A DNA stretch of 21,496 bases from a virus: IMG/VR virus record IMGVR_UViG_3300009604_003287, positions 1 through 21,496 of that record, one strand, 5' to 3'. The stretch's first letter is position 1, and the number at the start of each line of letters is the position of its first letter. Shown here piece after piece: positions 13,401-19,369 of the stretch. The notes under the pieces were generated by a model that did not search any database, was not told where the DNA came from, and was given only the letters and a program-made list of their open reading frames with translations. The position numbers and the translations under genes are program-made.

Positions 13401-13724
13401 GTGGACATAGAAGAAGGTGGTTATAAGGATTGGGCAGTCGATGTAGAGCTGGGAGATGCGAACAGTTACCCGACCGAGGATTCAATCGAACATGTATATG
13501 TGGTCGTGACCGACAAAGATTCGGGGGAAGTTTACGAAGGGAAATTGTTTTTGGCGAATCCTGGTTCGGCAGCCCCAGCACCTGGGTCTTCTTCTCCAGA
13601 GGGCGAAACCCTAGCGAAGGTCGAAGAAGCCAAGCAAAAAGAATACTTTGACAGCCTGAAAGAAGAACGGTCACGGGACTTGATTAAGCATTTGATGGAA
13701 GCCCAACAACAAAAGCCTCAATAA
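13401..13724 (+). CDS. Hypothetical protein, 107 aa
   Basis: The family is not recognised. It starts at GTG 13401 with GAGG five bases upstream, the first gene after the repeat region. The N-terminal half (about 1-55) is acidic and beta-like (VYVVVTDKDSGEVYEGKLFL). A Pro/Ala/Ser linker (about 54-67) leads to a charged helix (about 70-107). This domain-linker-helix layout suits a small protein that binds a partner through its tail. Its stop overlaps the next ATG (TAATG). Confidence 0.6.
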   Translation: MDIEEGGYKDWAVDVELGDANSYPTEDSIEHVYVVVTDKDSGEVYEGKLFLANPGSAAPAPGSSSPEGETLAKVEEAKQKEYFDSLKEERSRDLIKHLMEAQQQKPQ

Positions 13725-13993
13725 TGAAAACAAAACGTATCAACAACGACAATCTCAAGCGTATCCATGTCAACCGCCATACCATGACGCGGAACTGGAA
13801 GAAAAAGGCCTACAAGGAAGCAATAGGCGTGGAGTATTACGAAGCAGGAAAGAAGCAAAAGGCCTACGCGCATGACGTTCGTGTCATGGGGCCGACGCGT
13901 ATTATACAGAGCCAAAAGCCCCTATCCTGCGGGGCGAAATGCTGGATTGAAACATATGCAGAGGTTGAATTAACAACATGGGAAGGAAAATAA
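13724..13993 (+). CDS. Small basic hypothetical protein, 89 aa
   Basis: The family is not recognised. The ATG at 13724 shares its A with the previous TAA stop. The first 30 residues are strongly basic (Lys, Arg, Asn, His-rich), compatible with nucleic-acid binding, followed by a Tyr/Lys-rich region and a CGAKC pair near residues 69-73. No helix-turn-helix or zinc ribbon is complete. The next gene begins one base after its stop. Confidence 0.6.
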   Translation: MKTKRINNDNLKRIHVNRHTMTRNWKKKAYKEAIGVEYYEAGKKQKAYAHDVRVMGPTRIIQSQKPLSCGAKCWIETYAEVELTTWEGK

Positions 13994-13994
13994 G

Positions 13995-14357
13995 ATGAGT
14001 GAAAAGATTGGAAACTGGCAAACACTGGGCACGACATGGGGTGACAAGAAAATTGTCTTGGACGCGAACTGGTCCGATGACAGATGCAAGATTGTCATGG
14101 CTATCATCCAGACCTCTGATGCCACGGTTGGTGACGTTCGGGGACATTTGGGGGACGTAACGCCTGAAGAATCCGAAACGCTGGAAGGGGCCAAGAAATT
14201 AGCCCTGCCTATCTTGATTGATGGCGTGGCCACCATTGCTCAACAAGATGAAAAAGCCTTGCAGGAATACGGGATCATGATCGGTGCCAAGATCCGTGAC
14301 ATTGCCATGGAACTCAAACCGATGTCCAGAGATCTGGATGAGATCAGCAGAGCGTAG
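13995..14357 (+). CDS. Hypothetical protein, 120 aa
   Basis: The family is not recognised. The ATG at 13995 follows GGAAGG at a slightly long spacing. The N-terminal 45 residues look beta-rich (GNWQTLGTTWGDKKIVLDANW), and the rest is helical, with alternating acidic and hydrophobic positions (ESETLEGAKKLALPILIDGV, then IMIGAKIRDIAMEL). There is no membrane segment or catalytic motif. A 39-bp gap follows, containing a short TCTCT/AGAGA hairpin. Confidence 0.6.
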   Translation: MSEKIGNWQTLGTTWGDKKIVLDANWSDDRCKIVMAIIQTSDATVGDVRGHLGDVTPEESETLEGAKKLALPILIDGVATIAQQDEKALQEYGIMIGAKIRDIAMELKPMSRDLDEISRA

Positions 14358-14396
14358 ATCTCTGGGATCAGAGAACCTTCCAGAAAGGGCGAAACC

Positions 14397-14819
14397 TTGG
14401 CAAAAGTAGGCCAGAGAATCATAGACCCTTCACAGATGGACCTCACAATCCTTGTATGTCGCATAGACACACGGGATATCAGGATTGGGAAACCAGATGA
14501 CCCTTACCAGTGTGCGGCTGCCAAAGCCTTGAACAGACGTTTGAAAAAGAAGTTTCGGGCAGTGGTGACGCAGACAGACCTCTGGATTCTCAATAGGTTG
14601 ACAGAGGAAGAACGGTTCCGGTGTACCTTGCCTCCTGAGATGCAGAAATTCGTCTGTGATTTCGACAATGGCATCCTGCCGTTGACGCACAGAATCAACT
14701 TTTATCTGCGCTGTCCAAGGGAGTTCCTGCAACCGAATCGGAATGCATTCTCGATTGAGAAACCGGATGACCCCTTTGCTCGTATTTTTATTGAGACGAT
14801 AAGAGAGGAACTAAACTAA
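14397..14819 (+). CDS. Hypothetical protein, 140 aa
   Basis: The family is not recognised. The start is a TTG at 14397, seven bases after AAGGG; an internal ATG at 14436 (residue 14) is the alternative. The protein has a basic central helix (ALNRRLKKKFRAVV, about 44-57) and two similar short stretches, GKPDDPYQ near residue 32 and EKPDDPFA near 120, similar also at the DNA level. Its stop shares a base with the ATG of the M15 peptidase gene. It precedes the lysis genes but shows no lysis motif itself. Confidence 0.55.
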   Translation: MAKVGQRIIDPSQMDLTILVCRIDTRDIRIGKPDDPYQCAAAKALNRRLKKKFRAVVTQTDLWILNRLTEEERFRCTLPPEMQKFVCDFDNGILPLTHRINFYLRCPREFLQPNRNAFSIEKPDDPFARIFIETIREELN

Positions 14820-15193
14820 TGGTAGTATTTAATGGCGTGAGGGAGAATGTCAGGTTCGCGTGGCTTGACCCGAACATGGTCATCGCCTTGAATTTGCTGG
14901 CTGTGTGGTCCGCGAGGCATGGCCTGGATATCCATATTACCTCGATGAATGACCATGCTCATTCAAAAAAGAGTCTTCATTTCCGCGATTTGGCACTGGA
15001 CTTCCAAGTGGGTAAAGGACAATTACAGACACAAGCAAGCCACAAACTTGCCATGAAGGATGTCGTCAATTACCTGAAAGCCGAACTGGGACTAGGATTT
15101 GATATCCTATATGGCGATGCAAACCATAAGACACATTGTCATGTGGAATTTGATGTGAAACAAAGGCGAGGCGCATGGACTATGGAAGTCTAG
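14819..15193 (+). CDS. Probable M15-type peptidase endolysin, 124 aa
   Basis: The pattern SLHFRDLALD (residues 52-61) fits the SxHxxGxAxD zinc-binding motif of the peptidase M15 family (D-Ala-D-Ala carboxypeptidase / L-Ala-D-Glu endopeptidase), with His54 and Asp61 as ligands. HCHVEFD (106-112) supplies the third His (His106 or His108). The usual Gly of the motif is Asp57 here. Phage M15 proteins of this size cut cell-wall peptides at the end of infection. There is no signal peptide or wall-binding domain, so release would depend on a holin; a holin-like gene lies three genes downstream. The ATG overlaps the previous TAA, with GAGAGGA upstream. The last codons overlap the next gene by 19 bp. 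Confidence 0.72.
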   Translation: MVVFNGVRENVRFAWLDPNMVIALNLLAVWSARHGLDIHITSMNDHAHSKKSLHFRDLALDFQVGKGQLQTQASHKLAMKDVVNYLKAELGLGFDILYGDANHKTHCHVEFDVKQRRGAWTMEV

Positions 15194-15468
15194 ACCCGGA
15201 TAATCCTGAAGCGATTAAATCCATCGCAAAGGAATTTAACTTGTCAACAGCAGAACTAATAGAAGCGTTGGAATTTACCGTGGCCATTCACCAAAATGCT
15301 GACATGGAGAATCTCTCCAAAGAGCAACGATTCATTGCCTGTATTGCGGCCATTGGAGCAATCTTGCAGGAAGATCGCTCATTGGAAGCCCAGCATGCTC
15401 GTGTATTGCAGATTGTCCAACTCTTAGATGGAGCCATGACCCATACCAAAGGGATGACATTACAATGA
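15175..15468 (+). CDS. Helical hypothetical protein in the lysis region, 97 aa
   Basis: The family is not recognised. The ATG at 15175 follows GGCGAGG and overlaps the endolysin gene by 19 bp. The protein is acidic and nearly all helical (residues 14-37, 48-68 and 71-90), with a moderately hydrophobic stretch FIACIAAIGAIL (about 53-64) that is too short and too polar at its edges for a confident transmembrane call. Its location between endolysin and holin allows a lysis-accessory role, but nothing shows this directly. Confidence 0.6.
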   Translation: MDYGSLDPDNPEAIKSIAKEFNLSTAELIEALEFTVAIHQNADMENLSKEQRFIACIAAIGAILQEDRSLEAQHARVLQIVQLLDGAMTHTKGMTLQ

Positions 15469-15641
15469 AGAAAGGTAGGCTAAGTCGTATGAAATTTTTT
15501 AGTTTTTGGGTGCAGTTTAATGATAAGAACCGGAAAGACCTCGTGACCATCTCAGCAACAAAAGTCCAAACAGCGTGGAAACTCATCACCGAGCGTTTCG
15601 AGGATGAGGATGTCACTATTACAGAACGGAGTAGCTTATGA
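15465..15641 (+). CDS. Small hypothetical protein, 58 aa
   Basis: An ATG at 15465 overlaps the previous TGA (ATGA), and the frame runs 58 codons to a TGA that itself overlaps the next ATG. An internal ATG at 15489 would give 50 residues and may be the better start, with AAGGTAGG upstream. The protein is basic at the N-terminus with aromatic residues (FFSFWVQF) and acidic at the C-terminus. No membrane segment or recognised domain. The stop/start overlaps on both sides are the main evidence that it is a gene. Confidence 0.55.
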   Translation: MKKGRLSRMKFFSFWVQFNDKNRKDLVTISATKVQTAWKLITERFEDEDVTITERSSL

Positions 15642-15796
15642 AATCATGGTGGAAATCGAAAACCTTCTGGCTGAATCTTGCCACACTTGGCGTGGCCTCA
15701 GCTGTAGAACAACCCAATCCTGAAGCCCTTGCACAAGTCTTAGCTGTGGCGAATATTGTGTTGAGGTTCTTTACCCGCACTGAATTGAGTAGTTAG
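15638..15796 (+). CDS. Holin-like small membrane protein, 52 aa
   Basis: The ATG at 15638 overlaps the upstream TGA. The protein begins MKSWWKSKTFWLN, followed by a hydrophobic segment (LATLGVASAV), a short polar hinge (EQPNPEA) and a second hydrophobic segment (LAQVLAVANIVLRFF) ending TRTELSS. The layout of short basic-aromatic N-terminus, two short hydrophobic helices and a final LRF-T motif resembles small phage holin-type proteins as I know them. A holin would make the inner membrane hole that lets the M15 endolysin out. It is the last gene before a strong terminator. The holin role is an inference from topology and neighbours. Confidence 0.6.
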   Translation: MKSWWKSKTFWLNLATLGVASAVEQPNPEALAQVLAVANIVLRFFTRTELSS

Positions 15797-15803
15797 CGGA
15801 AAT

Positions 15804-15832
15804 GGGCAGGCCCTAGTGGGTCTGCCCTTTTT
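15804..15832 (+). terminator. Intrinsic terminator of the lysis-end operon
   Basis: GGGCAG-G-CCC (15804-15813) pairs with GGG-T-CTGCCC (15818-15827) around a TAGT loop, with a G/T wobble inside the stem, followed by five T's (15828-15832). It begins eight bases after the holin-like stop. The stop codon of the convergent minus-strand gene (15813-15815) lies inside it. Confidence 0.88.
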
Positions 15833-16727
15833 CGTAGAGTCCTCGTGAGGCTTTATTCAAGATTCCCATATCCACTAACTTTTCCAACTGCCTATAAACA
15901 GTCGCTCGACTTGCAACATCTCCCATCATGCTAAGAATGTCCTGCGTGGAGAGACTTGATCCATCAGGGATCGATTGATAGATCGCTAAACCTACCGGAC
16001 CACAGGATTGGATCACACGATCGGCATCTGGCCCCATAGCTGAGAACAACCCTTGATCATCACGCGCTAACCAATGTGTTTCCGGTGCAGCTAAGTGACT
16101 CACGATATCTAATCGTGCTGCCTGTTCAGTTGATGTACCTTGTGTTTGTGATTCTTCTGGTGAGGTCAATGCAAGTTGCGTAGACGTAAATGCGCTAAGT
16201 GCTGAACTGCCTGAGATTCTGTCTTGAGGTCTGAGAAATTGAAAATCGGAACGAGCTTTGGTGGTGTGGTGGGTGCCGAGAATGGTATAGCCTTTGTCCT
16301 GACAATAACGATTCAGTCGTATGAGTTGTGGGGCGACCAGATGATAACGATTAAGGTCAACACCAAGAAAGATAATCAGGGGGTCAATGATGAACAATGG
16401 CCCTCCGAGACTATCGAGCAGTTTGAATAACAGACTCAGCGAGTCATACTGAAACATACGAATATCCACATCTTGGTTGTCAATCAACGACGTATGTGGG
16501 ATAGTCTGCATATCGAGTCCAACATCTTGGGCACGATGATACAGGGAGTGGATGGAGCGGTCACCAGCAAGGTAAGCGACTCCATCGGGTGGTGTGGGAA
16601 TATCAATGAACGATTGTTTTTGCCCCCAAGCATGCAATAACTGTAAGATCAGTGTGCTTTTGCCACTACCGGAGGCCCCAGCGAGCACGCTCACCTCGCT
16701 AGGGGGAAGGAATGTATTGAATTGCAT
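15813..16727 (-). CDS. RepA/AAA_25-type RecA-fold ATPase with winged-helix tail, 304 aa
   Basis: Walker A is GASGSGKS (residues 17-24), Walker B is LFIIDPL (111-117, Asp115), GTHHTTK (151-157) matches the HHxxK-type motif of the RSF1010 RepA / AAA_25 helicase group, and ISGSSALSAF (171-180) fits the following conserved Gly-Ser motif. Residues about 248-304 form a probable winged helix (QDILSMMGDVASRATVYRQL). Such proteins unwind DNA or load at origins. The ATG at 16727 is preferred because Walker A then lies 17 residues in; the longer frame upstream to 17120 runs antisense through the nuclease gene. No Shine-Dalgarno is seen, and a -10 box six bases upstream suggests a leaderless mRNA. It is the only minus-strand gene in the right half. 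Confidence 0.8.
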   Translation of the reverse strand: MQFNTFLPPSEVSVLAGASGSGKSTLILQLLHAWGQKQSFIDIPTPPDGVAYLAGDRSIHSLYHRAQDVGLDMQTIPHTSLIDNQDVDIRMFQYDSLSLLFKLLDSLGGPLFIIDPLIIFLGVDLNRYHLVAPQLIRLNRYCQDKGYTILGTHHTTKARSDFQFLRPQDRISGSSALSAFTSTQLALTSPEESQTQGTSTEQAARLDIVSHLAAPETHWLARDDQGLFSAMGPDADRVIQSCGPVGLAIYQSIPDGSSLSTQDILSMMGDVASRATVYRQLEKLVDMGILNKASRGLYEKGQTH

Positions 16728-16733
16728 CGAAGG

Positions 16734-16742
16734 ATGATAACA
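16734..16742 (-). promoter_or_regulatory. Extended -10 for the RepA-like gene, predicting a leaderless mRNA
   Basis: On the minus strand TGTTATCAT (16742-16734) is an extended -10 box. Six bases separate it from the ATG, which places the expected start of transcription on the A of that ATG. No convincing -35 is seen and there is no ribosome binding site. Confidence 0.45.
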
Positions 16743-16758
16743 CAGGAAGGAAATAGTA

Positions 16759-17838
16759 ATGGCTTTGATCGTGGTAGATCGAACAAGAATCGAAACTGAC
16801 TGGAAGTGTGCCAGAAAACGATACTGGCTCACGGAATATGATGGCTCTGGAATTGTCCCTGCGAGGGCAGCCACAGCTCTGAACTTCGGGATCGCGGTCC
16901 ACGAAGGGCTGGAAATTGTCACCGAGTATGACATCGGGGGTGCACAAGCAGCGACAGAACATCTCGAAAACCTCCCAGAATGGGGGGAATTGAGCGCAGA
17001 ACACCAACAGCTCTGCAAAGTGCTCCTGTGGGGATTCGCGAAGGCGGTGTGGCCTGAGTGGAAGAAGAATTTCGACAAAGTCGCTGTTGAACAGGAACTC
17101 GAAATGGAAGATAACGGCATTGTCTACATGATGAGGCCTGATTTGTTGTTGAGAGAAAAGAAATCGGGGGACTTGTGGTATCCCGATTTCAAGACCTACT
17201 CAGCAGCATGGGGGAATCGGAAGTGGATGCATGCCTTACAGCAGCAATTAACGGCGTTAGCCTGTGAAAAGGCTACAGGAGAGAGAATGGCCGGGGCGTG
17301 GGTGCAGGGGTTGTATAAAGGGAATATCAGGGCCGGAAAGCTCTACCATCCCCTGATGTATGGCTACCGGAAGTTTGGCAGTCCGGGGTTGTATCCAACG
17401 CAATATAGTTTGAAGCGCAAATCCGGCTTCGAGCGATTCTCCACAGCACAATTCGAGGGGACAAAACAAGTCCCCAAGACTGGTATCGAGGGCTGGATTG
17501 AATGGTTGTTGGAGAATGAACCGGATGCCGTAGCGAATTGCTTCCCGAGAACTCAGCCTATCTTTGTCAATTACGACATGATGAATGGATTCCTGAGACA
17601 ACGAAACTTCAGGGAGAAGATGATTGCCGAGGCAAAGGACATGCCCCATTTATCTCAGCAGCAAATCCTCGATGAAGTCTTTCCGCAGAATTTTAGTGAA
17701 TGCGAAGCCCAGTGGGGAGCGTGTCCCTATCTGGAATGTTGTTGGAACAAACAGGTGAATAAGGATCCTGTGCGATCTGGCATGTATAAACCCCGTGTAC
17801 CTCACCACAAGATGGAACGTGAATTGAAAGGAAAATAA
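16759..17838 (+). CDS. Cas4/RecB-like PD-(D/E)XK nuclease, 359 aa
   Basis: The nuclease core shows GIAVHEGLE (His in the RecB-family motif, about 44-52), RPDLLLREKK (motif II Asp, about 127-136) and YPDFKTY (the D-x-K motif, about 142-148), followed by a Gln-rich helix (HALQQQLTALA) that fits the RecB/Cas4 QxxxY-type region. Cys17 in KCARKRYW and a C-terminal cluster (Cys315, Cys322, Cys327/328) suggest a 4Fe-4S cluster as in Cas4 and AddB. In phages such enzymes act as exonucleases feeding recombination, and the Sak4-like ATPase is encoded just downstream. The ATG at 16759 follows GGAAGG. Spacing of the C-terminal cysteines differs from textbook Cas4, so the cluster is an inference. Confidence 0.82.
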   Translation: MALIVVDRTRIETDWKCARKRYWLTEYDGSGIVPARAATALNFGIAVHEGLEIVTEYDIGGAQAATEHLENLPEWGELSAEHQQLCKVLLWGFAKAVWPEWKKNFDKVAVEQELEMEDNGIVYMMRPDLLLREKKSGDLWYPDFKTYSAAWGNRKWMHALQQQLTALACEKATGERMAGAWVQGLYKGNIRAGKLYHPLMYGYRKFGSPGLYPTQYSLKRKSGFERFSTAQFEGTKQVPKTGIEGWIEWLLENEPDAVANCFPRTQPIFVNYDMMNGFLRQRNFREKMIAEAKDMPHLSQQQILDEVFPQNFSECEAQWGACPYLECCWNKQVNKDPVRSGMYKPRVPHHKMERELKGK

Positions 17839-17927
17839 TGGGAAAAGTATACCCCTTGACATTACTGGCATATCTGTTTATCCTCTTCCTGTTGGCCGTT
17901 GGCGTGGTCAGTGATATTTTGAATTAA
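17838..17927 (+). CDS. Membrane miniprotein, 29 aa
   Basis: An ATG at 17838 shares a base with the nuclease stop (TAATG), with AAGGAAAA upstream. Residues about 7-24 are one hydrophobic helix (LTLLAYLFILFLLAVGVV), with a short basic N-terminus and an SDILN tail. The gene fits exactly between the nuclease and the next ribosome binding site. Its role is unknown; it is oddly placed inside a DNA-processing operon. Confidence 0.5.
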   Translation: MGKVYPLTLLAYLFILFLLAVGVVSDILN

Positions 17928-17936
17928 GGAGTAGCA

Positions 17937-18818
17937 ATGGCAAAGCTGGAATTACCATCAGAATTATCTATTCTGTTGTATGGAGACACCGGTCATGGGA
18001 AGTCCACCATGATTGCAGAACTGGCAACCCAGTTAAAAATTGATCACGACAAGCGAACTGTGGTGTTCTTGGCAGACAAAGGGTCTGCGAAGCCCTATCG
18101 GAGCTTGGCGAAACATGGGGTTGTGGAGTTAATTGAACCCCAAGGTAATGCATGGCTGTGGGTGAATCATGCTATGCGTGGTGAAGTCAGGGTAGATGGC
18201 AAGAAATACCGTAGCGTAGCCAAAGATGATGTGGGCTTGATTGTCCATGAAGGCCTGACTGCGTATGCGGAACTGCTGATGTCCTCACTCGCTCAGATGT
18301 CTGCCGATGGCACCAATGTCGGAGGCGAGGGCGCGTGGAATGTCGTGATTCGTGAAGAAACAGATACTCTCAAGCTCGGCACCTCTAACCGTGCCCACTA
18401 TGGCATGGTGCAGTTGCAGATTCGTGAGGGTGTGTTAGCGCAGAAACCTGATGTCGCGCACATTTACACAGCGGGTGTCAGGCGGGGGGAAAGTTCCCAA
18501 AATACCCCCATTGTTGGACCCTTGGTTGTTGGGGAATCACTCACAGGGCAGTTGCCTCGGTGGGTGGACTACACCTTTCGGTGTGCGATGACCAATGGGA
18601 AGTACCATCTCCACCTTACTCCCCACTCAGACCCCCAACTGGGGGCGCGAACAGTGGTTCTGAGTAACCCCCGATTACCCCGTGAGGGAGCGTCGGTCAA
18701 AGTTCCGAATTCTGTGGAGCCTGCGAGTCTGGTCAAGGCCCTTGGGTTTATCCAAGCTCGGGAGCAAGCAGCAGAGGAAGAACTCATCAAAAAAATAAAT
18801 AACAAGGAGAAGAACTAG
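17937..18818 (+). CDS. Sak4-like RecA-fold ATPase for recombination, 293 aa
   Basis: Walker A is GDTGHGKS (residues 16-23) near the N-terminus, followed by VVFLADKG (42-49), a pattern typical of the phage AAA_24/Sak4 group of single-strand annealing-type ATPases. The Walker B region reads LIVHEGLTAYAE (about 101-112), where Asp is usually expected and His-Glu is found. The later strands (VAHIYTAGVRRGE) fit the sensor region. The last 40 residues are a charged helix. AAGGAG lies five bases before the ATG, and the next gene (possible ssDNA-binding protein) is coupled by a TAGTG overlap, which matches the frequent Sak4-SSB pairing known from phages. A RecA-like role in annealing or repair of phage DNA is inferred. 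Confidence 0.75.
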   Translation: MAKLELPSELSILLYGDTGHGKSTMIAELATQLKIDHDKRTVVFLADKGSAKPYRSLAKHGVVELIEPQGNAWLWVNHAMRGEVRVDGKKYRSVAKDDVGLIVHEGLTAYAELLMSSLAQMSADGTNVGGEGAWNVVIREETDTLKLGTSNRAHYGMVQLQIREGVLAQKPDVAHIYTAGVRRGESSQNTPIVGPLVVGESLTGQLPRWVDYTFRCAMTNGKYHLHLTPHSDPQLGARTVVLSNPRLPREGASVKVPNSVEPASLVKALGFIQAREQAAEEELIKKINNKEKN

Positions 18819-19369
18819 TGAGTGGAATCAATCCGGCTGAATTGTCTGCACCAGATCCGGGGCAGTGGGATGCATATGACCGTCCAGCAGCACCCCCTGT
18901 TCCATCAGGTCGTTACCTGATGAAAGCCCCGGATTCTGTTACCTATGAAGACCACGAAGGGTTGTTGCGTATCGTGGTGGACAACATCGAAATTGTCGAT
19001 GCCCCCGAAGGCAAAGACAATAAACTTCGCTTTGAGCGGTGCAGTTCCAAGCCCCGCACAATGGGACGGTTGGCTGGAAGTAGTCGTTTGACTGACTATC
19101 TCAAAGCCTGCGGCGTTCCTCCTGTCCGATCCACGGAGATGGATGAATGGGTGGCGGCAATCGAGCAAACCTTCGGAGCGACCTTTGAAGCGTTTGTGGA
19201 CTGGTCTTGCTATGACTCCGAAACAGCGGAGACTTTGGCAGACTCCTATAAGGACTTCGGGGATGACCCGGAGAATCCCGGTGAGAAGCTCCCGTATGTC
19301 GTGGAACCAACCAGTGGTCGGAAGGTTCCTGCGCGTGCGAGAATCCGCTACTACATCACGCCGAGATAA
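18818..19369 (+). CDS. Possible ssDNA-binding or recombination accessory protein, 183 aa
   Basis: No family is recognised with certainty. The start is GTG 18818, eight bases after AAGGAG and overlapping the Sak4-like stop by one base. The N-terminus (1-30) is Pro/Ala-rich and flexible, then beta strands follow (GLLRIVVDNIEIVDAP), a central helix (about 90-125), an acidic loop (DFGDDPENPGE) and a basic C-terminal strand (ARARIRYYITPR). The beta-rich layout, the position between a Sak4-like ATPase and a DNA polymerase, and the size fit a phage single-strand DNA-binding protein, but an acidic C-terminal tail, common in SSBs, is absent. Confidence 0.5.
   Translation: MSGINPAELSAPDPGQWDAYDRPAAPPVPSGRYLMKAPDSVTYEDHEGLLRIVVDNIEIVDAPEGKDNKLRFERCSSKPRTMGRLAGSSRLTDYLKACGVPPVRSTEMDEWVAAIEQTFGATFEAFVDWSCYDSETAETLADSYKDFGDDPENPGEKLPYVVEPTSGRKVPARARIRYYITPR

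Noticed and set aside
16728-17120. N-terminal extension of the RepA-like gene to 435 aa
   Set aside because: The added 131 residues are Ser/Phe/Cys-rich and lie antisense to the well-supported nuclease gene; starting at 16727 puts Walker A at the usual distance from the N-terminus.
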